36,571 bases of DNA from JANNSW01 sp031431235 (lineage in GTDB: Bacteria > Pseudomonadota > Alphaproteobacteria > Rhizobiales > Hyphomicrobiaceae), in assembly GCA_031431235.1 (NCBI GenBank), contig JANPDA010000137.1:1-36571 (forward strand), in the 5' to 3' direction. The notes beneath the pieces are model-generated. The model did not search any database. It was not told where the DNA came from and saw only the letters and a program-made list of their open reading frames with translations. A program made the position numbers and the translations under genes. The first letter of the stretch is position 1. The number at the start of each line of letters is the position of its first letter. This document shows positions 31,284 to 36,571 of this stretch, in pieces.

Positions 31284-32039
31284 ATGCGGACCACCCACAC
31301 CCTCGCGATTGGCCTTCTCGGTCTCTCGCTCGCTCTCGCCGCCCCACTGGCCAGCACCGCGGATGCCGCATCCTATCGCGACCCGCAGACCCGCTACCGC
31401 GTGGTCGACGTGCCCGGCAGCGACGGCTTGCACCTGCGCTCGCGCCCCGGCAGCTATTCTCGTGTCGTCGCCAACGTGCCCTTCGACGCACGCCGGCTCG
31501 TCACGACCGGCGACCGCCGCGGCCAGTGGACCGAGCTCACCTATGAGGACGCCGATGGCCGCGATGTGAACGGCTGGGCCAACAACCAGTATCTCGCCCT
31601 CGACAAGCGCGGCGAAACGCTCGACTATCATGTCATCGGCCTCAGCCGGTATGACGAGGTGAATGTCCGGGCTCGGGCGCAAGAGTCGAGCCGCGTGGTC
31701 GGCATCCTTCGCCACGACGCGACCGGCATCCACAACTGCGGCGAGTGCGAGGATGGCTGGTGCCCGGTCGAGGCACGCGATGCCCGCAACCGCACGATCA
31801 CGGGCTATGTGCGCCAGGACTATCTGGCCGTGACGCGGCCCTTCACGCCTTACCTCGCCAATGACGACGGCCAGGCCGACGACGATACGGGCACCGTCGA
31901 GAGCAGCGACAATGGTGACGATTACGGCAGTGGCTATGGCTCGGGGAATGGCAGCGGCTATGGCTATGCCGACAACCCTCGCCCGCACTGGGGCTTCTGG
32001 CGCTGGCTGCGCAGGCACGATCGCACGGTCGGATATTGA
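31284..32039 (+). CDS. Exported protein with two bacterial SH3-like domains
   Basis: 251 residues from the ATG at 31284 (CGGAG upstream). Signal peptide 1-29 ends ADAAS. Two SH3-like (SH3_3) units follow: DGLHLRSRPGSYSRVVANVP (about 38-107) and EVNVRARAQESSRVVGILRH (about 115-185). The second has a cysteine cluster (C152, C155, C160) in GIHNCGECEDGWCPVEA. Then comes an acidic Asp/Gly/Ser/Tyr-rich linker and a basic aromatic end (HWGFWRWLRRHDRTVGY). SH3-like domains of this kind bind peptidoglycan or metal/ligand surfaces in the periplasm. Partner unknown. The next gene encodes a smaller relative. Confidence 0.82.
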   Translation: MRTTHTLAIGLLGLSLALAAPLASTADAASYRDPQTRYRVVDVPGSDGLHLRSRPGSYSRVVANVPFDARRLVTTGDRRGQWTELTYEDADGRDVNGWANNQYLALDKRGETLDYHVIGLSRYDEVNVRARAQESSRVVGILRHDATGIHNCGECEDGWCPVEARDARNRTITGYVRQDYLAVTRPFTPYLANDDGQADDDTGTVESSDNGDDYGSGYGSGNGSGYGYADNPRPHWGFWRWLRRHDRTVGY

Positions 32040-32256
32040 TCACGCTCTCCCGCCCGGCCTCGCGCGTGGCCGGGCGGTCCACTCGGCTCCAGTCCGCCGT
32101 CGCGATCGGCTTCCCCGCGCCGCGGATCGTCGCTATGGTCGCTGTCGTGTCGAGGCGGCGTTTCGGGGTACCCCATCAGGGGTGGCCGGGGCTGCCGGGG
32201 AAAGCGGGCGTCAGCCCTCAGCCTTCAATTGCCATCGCGTTTGTCAGGAGAAAGAC

Positions 32257-32565
32257 ATGAAAAACATCCGCAGAGCCGTGCTTGCCGCGGCCCTCGGTCT
32301 TGCCGCGCTCACGGCGACTGGTGCCGCCGATGCGGCCAGCAGCGGCTATGGCTGCTTCAGAGTGGTCGGCACCCCTGGCCTCAACATCAGGGCCACGGCC
32401 TTCTCGACCTCGGCGGTGATCGCGACCGCGAGCCGCGGCGAGATCCTGGTCAAGTGGAAACGGTTCTGCGCGTTGCGCGGGTTCTGGTGCCCAGTGGAGA
32501 AGGGCGGTATCAAGGGTCACGCCGACAAGAGCTTCCTGCAGAAAGTGCCTTGCCCGAACGGCTGA
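32257..32565 (+). CDS. Small exported single SH3-like domain protein
   Basis: 102 residues with a clear CAGGAG ribosome site before the ATG at 32257. Signal peptide 1-27 (LAAALGLAALTATGAADAAS). One SH3-like unit: GLNIRATAFSTSAVIATASR and the distinctive FWCPVEKGGIKGHADKSFLQ. Four cysteines (C33, C71, C78, C99) could form two disulfides in the periplasm. It shares the WCPVE motif with the protein encoded just upstream and so is probably its paralogue from a local duplication followed by size change. Confidence 0.8.
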   Translation: MKNIRRAVLAAALGLAALTATGAADAASSGYGCFRVVGTPGLNIRATAFSTSAVIATASRGEILVKWKRFCALRGFWCPVEKGGIKGHADKSFLQKVPCPNG

Positions 32566-32614
32566 ACGGCCTGATCCGCCATGAACCGCCCCGGCCATCG
32601 CGCCGGGGCGGCTG

Positions 32615-33463
32615 ATGCTGCCTCCACTCATGATGCGTCAGGCGAGCCAGGCGATGGGCTTCATCCTTTCCAAGGCGATCTGGTTCGTCGCGCAGCCTTC
32701 GAGTCTGCTGCTGTTCCTCGCGTTGATCGGACTGATGCTGGCGGCCGGGCGTTGGCGTGCGCGCTGGGGGCTGAGGCTGGCGACGCTATCGGTCGGCGCG
32801 CTGCTGGTGCTCGGCCTCTCGCCCGTCGCGCATTGGCTGACACTTCCGCTCGAAGACCGCTTTGCCCTGCCCGATCTTGCCGCCTTGCCCAAGCCGGACG
32901 CCATCATCGTGCTGGGTGGCATGCTCGACACCGTCGTCACGGTTGCACGCCATGCCGACACCATGAACGAGGCGGGCGAGCGCGTGACGGCGACGATCGT
33001 GCTTGCCCGCCTCTTCCCGACAACGCGGGTCATTTTCTCGGGCGGTGCGGCTGAGATCATCTACGCCTCGATGAGCGAGGCCGAAGCCGCACGCCGAATC
33101 CTGCTCGGGCTCGGCTTGGCGCCGGCACGACTGTTGCTCGAGGACAAATCGCGCACCACGGCCGAGAACGCCAGCATGACGCGCGAGTTGTTGCTGCGCG
33201 AGGGTTTCCCGCCGGGAGGCCGCTATCTGCTCGTCACCTCGGCCCATCACATGCCGCGAGCGGTTGCGTGCTTTCGCAAGGCTGGCCTCGCCGTCATCCC
33301 CTATCCGGTCGACTTCCGCACGCGCGGCCCGAGCGATCTCTGGCGCTTCTTCGAGCGCCCCTCCGAAGGGCTCAGGCGCGCCGACCTCGTCGTCAAGGAA
33401 TGGGCGGGCCTCTTCACATATTGGCTCAGGGGCGATACCAGCGAGCTGTGGCCGGCGCCGTGA
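32615..33463 (+). CDS. YdcF/ElyC-like membrane protein (DUF218)
   Basis: 282 residues. Two hydrophobic helices (about 16-42 and 54-74) are followed by the DUF218 fold: DAIIVLGGMLDT (95-106), RVIFSGGAA, LLEDKSRTTAENASMTREL and GRYLLVTSAHHMPRAVACFR. This is the SanA/YdcF/ElyC family; E. coli ElyC affects peptidoglycan and undecaprenyl lipid metabolism, but no reaction is proven for the family as a whole. Relatives often start at the segment found here at residue 14 (MGFILSKAIWF, position 32654), which is a possible true start. It begins a tight run of five genes. Confidence 0.88.
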   Translation: MLPPLMMRQASQAMGFILSKAIWFVAQPSSLLLFLALIGLMLAAGRWRARWGLRLATLSVGALLVLGLSPVAHWLTLPLEDRFALPDLAALPKPDAIIVLGGMLDTVVTVARHADTMNEAGERVTATIVLARLFPTTRVIFSGGAAEIIYASMSEAEAARRILLGLGLAPARLLLEDKSRTTAENASMTRELLLREGFPPGGRYLLVTSAHHMPRAVACFRKAGLAVIPYPVDFRTRGPSDLWRFFERPSEGLRRADLVVKEWAGLFTYWLRGDTSELWPAP

Positions 33464-33487
33464 GGCATGGATTGGGTGGGGAGTGGC

Positions 33488-33922
33488 ATGGCGAGTTGGA
33501 GCGACAGGCACTGGGCGGGCCGCAGCAACCCCTGGTGCGTGACGACGCGGCTTGCGGCCGCGCTTGCGCTGATCTGGGCCGTCGGCACGATCCGCGACCT
33601 CGGCCTCTATGCACTGGTGCCGATCGGGCTCTGCCTGTTCTTCATCATCATCAATCCGTTCATCTTCACCGCGCCCAAGGACGACAGCAAATGGGCGACC
33701 AAATCGGTGCTCGGTCAGCGGGCCTGGCGCGGCACCCCGCGGCGCTGGGACTGGCCGACGCTCTACCGCATCCTGTCCGGCACCATCTATTTCGCAGGCC
33801 TCGTTGCCTCCCTGGAAGGTATGCTGGTCGAGGGGCTGCTGCTGGGCCTCGTGGCGCTGGCTTTCAAGCTCGGCTATCTCGATTGGATGGCAAAGTACTA
33901 CCTCGCCCAGAAGACCGCATAG
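33488..33922 (+). CDS. DUF6653-like small membrane protein
   Basis: 144 residues from the ATG at 33488, chosen for GGGGAGT immediately upstream; a start at 33467 would add seven residues. It begins ASWSDRHWAGRSNPWCVTT, then has two hydrophobic helices (LAAALALIWAVGTI and LVPIGLCLFFIIINPFIF) and another near the end (YFAGLVASLEGMLVEGLLLG). The NP-[F/L]-F motif after the second helix and the N-terminal W-x-x-R-H are as in DUF6653. Function unknown, inner membrane. It lies 24 bases after the YdcF-like gene and nine before the rhodanese gene. Confidence 0.75.
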   Translation: MASWSDRHWAGRSNPWCVTTRLAAALALIWAVGTIRDLGLYALVPIGLCLFFIIINPFIFTAPKDDSKWATKSVLGQRAWRGTPRRWDWPTLYRILSGTIYFAGLVASLEGMLVEGLLLGLVALAFKLGYLDWMAKYYLAQKTA

Positions 33923-33931
33923 GAGACGCAT

Positions 33932-34366
33932 ATGCCGAAGCCACTGAAGAAAGGCTACAAGGCCATGCTCGCCGAGGCCAAGGCCGCGATCGAGGAGATC
34001 CCCGCTGCCGAGGCGATGAAGCTGCTCGGTCGCGATGACGTGGTGATCGTCGACCTCAGGGATCCGCGCGAGCTCGAGATCGAGGGGCGCATTCCCGGCA
34101 GCTTCCATTGCCCGCGCGGCATGCTCGAATTCTGGATCGATCCCGAGAGCCCTTATTTCAAGCCGGTGTTCGGCGAGGATAAGAAATTCGTCTTCCATTG
34201 CGCGGCCGGCTGGCGCTCGGCGCTGGCGACCGAGACCGTGCAAACCATGGGGCTGGGTCCCGTCGCCCACATCGACGGTGGATTTGCCGCCTGGAAGAAG
34301 GCCGGCGGGCCGGTCGAGCCGCTGCCGCCTCGTGTGCCCAAAGGCGATGGCGGCAAGAGCAGCTGA
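33932..34366 (+). CDS. Single-domain rhodanese (thiosulfate sulfurtransferase-like)
   Basis: 144 residues, one rhodanese domain. VVIVDLRDPRELEIEGRIPG (37-56) is the CH2A-like opening, and the active-site loop FHCAAGWRSA has C90. HIDGGFAAWKKAGGPVE ends the domain. It would carry a persulfide on the cysteine and transfer sulfur. There is no signal peptide, so it is cytoplasmic. It is packed nine bases after the DUF6653 gene and 12 before the phosphotransacetylase gene. The CAAGWRS loop, with Ala-Ala-Gly-Trp, is found in single-domain rhodaneses of sulfur metabolism; the natural donor and acceptor are unknown. Confidence 0.9.
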   Translation: MPKPLKKGYKAMLAEAKAAIEEIPAAEAMKLLGRDDVVIVDLRDPRELEIEGRIPGSFHCPRGMLEFWIDPESPYFKPVFGEDKKFVFHCAAGWRSALATETVQTMGLGPVAHIDGGFAAWKKAGGPVEPLPPRVPKGDGGKSS

Positions 34367-34378
34367 AGGCTGCCAGCG

Positions 34379-35368
34379 ATGGACATTCTCGAGCGCGCAC
34401 GCGCTCGCATCAGAGGGCGCAACCTGGTCGTCACCCTGCCCGAGCCCGGGGACGAGCGGGTGCTGCGGGCAGCACGCCGGTTGGCCGACGATGGCTTGGC
34501 CGTGCCGCTGCTGATCGGTGCGGACGCGGCCGTGCGGGCGCAGCTCGGCGCGCTCGGCATGGCAGCTGACGGGCTCAGCATTCGCGATCCGGCCTCGGAC
34601 ACGGAGTTGGAAATGCTCGCCGCCGCACTCGCCGCCCGGCGCGAGCGCCTCACGCCGGCGATGGCGGCTCGTCTGCTGCGCAAGCCCCTCTATTTCGCGG
34701 GCCAGCTGGTGGCGACCGGTGCGGCGGATGCCTTCGTTGCCGGCGTTACCAATCCGACCCGCCGGGTGATCGAGGCAGGCCAGATGACGATCGGGCTCGC
34801 CGAGGGCATCGAGACGCCGTCGAGCTTTTTTCTGATGCTGGTGCCGGGCCGCGCGCCGCTCGTCTTTGCCGATTGCGCGGTCAATGCCGATCCCGACGCC
34901 TCGATGCTTGCCGACATCGCGATTGCCTCGGCGGCGAGCGCGGCGGCCTTGCTCGGGGTGGTACCGAAGGTCGCGCTGCTTTCGTTCTCGACGCACGGCA
35001 GCGCAACCCACCCGCATGTGGACAAGGTGCGCGAGGCGCTGGCACTGGTGCGCTTGCGGGCGCCCGGTCTCGCGATCGACGGCGAGTTGCAGGCCGATAC
35101 GGCGCTCTCGCCGGCCGTTGCGGCGAAGAAGGCAAAGGGGGAGGCGGGCGTTGCGGGGCAAGCGAACGTGCTCGTCTTTCCCGACCTCGATGCGGGCAAC
35201 ATCGGCTACAAGCTCACCCAGTATCTGGCGGGCGCTCGCGCGATCGGCCCGGTGCTGCAGGGGTTCGCCAAGCCCTGCTCGGACCTATCGCGCGGGGCGA
35301 GCGTGGACGACATCATCGCGACTGTCACGGTGCTGCTGGCGCAGAGGTCGGATGACGAGCCGTCGTGA
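34379..35368 (+). CDS. pta: Phosphate acetyltransferase (PTA/PTB family)
   Basis: 329 residues, the single-domain form. The family pattern is clear: PEPGDERVLRAARRLADDG, ADAFVAGVTNPTRRVIEAGQ, FFLMLVPGRAPLVFADCAVN, the substrate region VALLSFSTHGSATHPHVDKV, VLVFPDLDAGNIGYKLTQYL and AIGPVLQGFAKPCSDLSRGA. It interconverts acetyl-CoA and acetyl phosphate. A phosphate butyryltransferase-like specificity is possible but the motifs favour Pta. An acetate kinase gene, the usual partner, is not in the window. The gene overlaps the GNAT gene by 17 bases. Confidence 0.88.
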   Translation: MDILERARARIRGRNLVVTLPEPGDERVLRAARRLADDGLAVPLLIGADAAVRAQLGALGMAADGLSIRDPASDTELEMLAAALAARRERLTPAMAARLLRKPLYFAGQLVATGAADAFVAGVTNPTRRVIEAGQMTIGLAEGIETPSSFFLMLVPGRAPLVFADCAVNADPDASMLADIAIASAASAAALLGVVPKVALLSFSTHGSATHPHVDKVREALALVRLRAPGLAIDGELQADTALSPAVAAKKAKGEAGVAGQANVLVFPDLDAGNIGYKLTQYLAGARAIGPVLQGFAKPCSDLSRGASVDDIIATVTVLLAQRSDDEPS

Positions 35369-35912
35369 GGCAATTGGCGGCGTTCGCGTTCTGCCGTTTG
35401 GCGCAGCGTCGGATCTTGCACGCGTCGATCAGGAGGTCGAGGCGATCTTCTTTGCGACCGCCGCCCGCAGAGTGTTCGCCTCCGTCGGCGAGCGCGAGCA
35501 GTTCCGCCACTGCTGGCTCGACCGCTATGTCTATCGCTACCTTTGCGAATGCTTGGTCGCGCGTGCTGATGATGGCTCCGCGGTCGGCTATCTGGTCGGC
35601 GCGAACGAGGATGTTGCGAGCGTGCCCGCGTTCGGCGAGATCGCTTACTTCCGCGTCTTTGCCAAGGAGTGCGCCGCCTACCCCGCGCATCTGCATGTGA
35701 ACGTGAAGCCGGGATGGCAGGGTCGCGGCATCGGCCGCCGATTGGTCGAGGCGTTCTGCGCCCACCTGGAGCGGCAAGGCGTGCCCGCCGTCCACGTGGT
35801 GACCGCGGCGGACGCAGCCAATGTGAGCTTCTACGAGCGCGCCGGGCTCGCGCCGGTGCGCCGCCGGAGAGTCGAGGGCAAGTTGCTCATGATGCTGGGG
35901 CGGCGGCTCTAA
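35352..35912 (+). CDS. GNAT-family N-acetyltransferase
   Basis: 186 residues; the ATG at 35352 lies inside the end of the pta gene. The acetyl-CoA binding motif is HLHVNVKPGWQGRGIGRRLV (Q/R-x-x-G-x-G/A), followed by VPAVHVVTAADAANVSFYER and AGLAPVRRR. The N-terminal half contains RYVYRYLCECLVARADDGSA and ECAAYPAHLHVNV, the latter pattern typical of GNAT proteins related to the C-terminal domain of O-GlcNAcase-like enzymes. The substrate is unknown. It is the last gene of the run and ends four bases before the second inverted-repeat element. Confidence 0.85.
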   Translation: MTSRREAIGGVRVLPFGAASDLARVDQEVEAIFFATAARRVFASVGEREQFRHCWLDRYVYRYLCECLVARADDGSAVGYLVGANEDVASVPAFGEIAYFRVFAKECAAYPAHLHVNVKPGWQGRGIGRRLVEAFCAHLERQGVPAVHVVTAADAANVSFYERAGLAPVRRRRVEGKLLMMLGRRL

Positions 35913-35916
35913 TGCT

Positions 35917-36034
35917 CACCACCCGTCATCCCGGCCGTGCGCCAGCGCGAGCCGGGATCTTCGCGGCGGGCTCGGAGCTCGTGATGGAGTCCCGGATTGC
36001 CGCCATTCGGCGTCGTCCGGGATGCCGGGTGGTG
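35917..36034. repeat. REP/BIME-like element with 18-bp terminal inverted repeats between convergent genes
   Basis: The arms at 35917-35934 and 36017-36034 are inverted copies with one mismatch in 18. Inside are two further perfect hairpins, ATCCCGG (35928-35934) with CCGGGAT (35952-35958) and TCCCGGA (35990-35996) with TCCGGGA (36016-36022). The CCGTCATCCCGGC-type arm is a common dispersed palindrome in alphaproteobacteria. It lies between the 3' ends of the GNAT and glyS genes and could end transcription from either side. Confidence 0.75.
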
Positions 36035-36049
36035 GAGCTGCTTTGGCCA

Positions 36050-36571
36050 TCACCCCGCGATCCGGGAAAAATCGGCAACGCCGCTGGTCGCCGTGCGGAT
36101 GCCCGCGAGCAACCTCAGGCGGTTCTCGCGCACGGCGGCGTCCGGCACATTGACGGTCACCTGCTCGAAGAAAGCGTCGACCGCCGGGCGCAGCTCGGCA
36201 AGCGCGGCCATCGCGCCCTTGAAGCTTTCGACGGCGATCGCGGCTTGCGTGTCGGACGCGGTCTTCGCGATGGCGGCGGCGAGTGCCTTCTCCTCGGGCG
36301 ATGAGAGCAGCGCGGCATCGATCGCGCCCGCGAACGTGCGCCTGTCCTTCTTCTCCTCGATTTTCAGGATGTTCTGCGCCCGCTTGACGCCGGCGAGCAG
36401 GTTCGCGCCGTCCTCGGTCGCCAGGAAAGCGCCGAGCGCATTCACGCGGTGAACGATGAGCGCGAGATCGTCCTGACCGGGCAGCGAGAACACCGCATCG
36501 ATCAGGTCGTGGCGGGCGCCCTGCTCGCGCAGATGCACCTCGAGTCGGTCGGCGAGGAAGGCGAGGAGGTC
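36050..36571 (-). CDS. glyS: Glycyl-tRNA synthetase beta subunit, C-terminal part (runs off right edge)
   Basis: The last 173 residues of GlyS, in frame to the window edge. The family end is clear: LLAFLADRLEVHLREQGARH, HRVNALGAFLATEDGANLLA, GVKRAQNILKIEEKK and later RPAVDAFFEQVTVNVPDAAV with RENRLRLLAGI. This C-terminal region is the tRNA-anticodon-binding and helical tail of the bacterial alpha2-beta2 glycyl-tRNA synthetase that charges tRNA-Gly in the cytoplasm. glyQ and the start of glyS would lie to the right. The stop codon lies 15 bases beyond the inverted-repeat element. Confidence 0.93.
   Translation of the reverse strand, partial: DLLAFLADRLEVHLREQGARHDLIDAVFSLPGQDDLALIVHRVNALGAFLATEDGANLLAGVKRAQNILKIEEKKDRRTFAGAIDAALLSSPEEKALAAAIAKTASDTQAAIAVESFKGAMAALAELRPAVDAFFEQVTVNVPDAAVRENRLRLLAGIRTATSGVADFSRIAG

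Noticed and set aside
32786..35161. A 791-codon minus-strand open frame opposite the YdcF-to-pta run.
   Set aside because: It crosses four well-supported plus-strand genes and has no domain.

Overview
This is a high-GC chromosomal segment whose gene content points to an alphaproteobacterium, most likely of the order Hyphomicrobiales (Rhizobiales). The pointers are a DUF2155 protein, an NDUFA12-type complex I accessory subunit, a metX-metW pair divergent from hisC and an arogenate/prephenate dehydrogenase gene, and a TPR-SPOR protein. This assignment is inference from gene families; there is no rRNA in the window, and I saw no tRNA, CRISPR array, transposase or phage gene.

Layout. 1-1612 starts with the 5' part of a DUF2155 gene on the minus strand. 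It then crosses a decayed accessory patch: a TIR-domain remnant that ends inside a five-copy heptanucleotide tandem repeat, then a RelE-type toxin gene that lacks its usual N-terminus, overlapped by an intact XRE antitoxin gene. 1670-4753 (minus) holds a methyltransferase, NDUFA12 and an M3 oligoendopeptidase. 4754-5291 is intergenic and carries a REP/MITE-like inverted repeat. 5292-12165 (plus) holds an NtrC-type sigma-54 activator, a RhlE-like DEAD-box helicase with a long leader, a persulfide-dioxygenase-like MBL hydrolase, a TPR-SPOR protein and a DUF502 membrane protein. 12194-16471 (minus) is a possible operon of an orphan ParA-like ATPase, a class III CoA-transferase and an AMP-forming CoA ligase.

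16818-25345 (plus) is the least ordinary part. It contains a 29-residue membrane peptide, moeA, a bifunctional penicillin-binding-protein-like gene with an altered transpeptidase motif, a 1035-residue four-helix membrane protein with a large cytoplasmic tail, and a 210-residue protein of no family I recognise. The last three genes run collinearly and are my best candidate for an undescribed cell-envelope system.

25490-29591 is amino-acid metabolism: metW and metX (minus), divergent from hisC and tyrC (plus), with plausible promoters in the shared gap. A two-copy inverted-repeat element sits at the convergent end of metW. 29634-32565 encodes exported proteins: a CAP-RTX type I secretion substrate and two SH3-domain proteins. 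32615-35912 is a tight five-gene run: YdcF, DUF6653, rhodanese, phosphotransacetylase and GNAT. A second inverted-repeat element separates it from the 3' end of glyS, which leaves the window.
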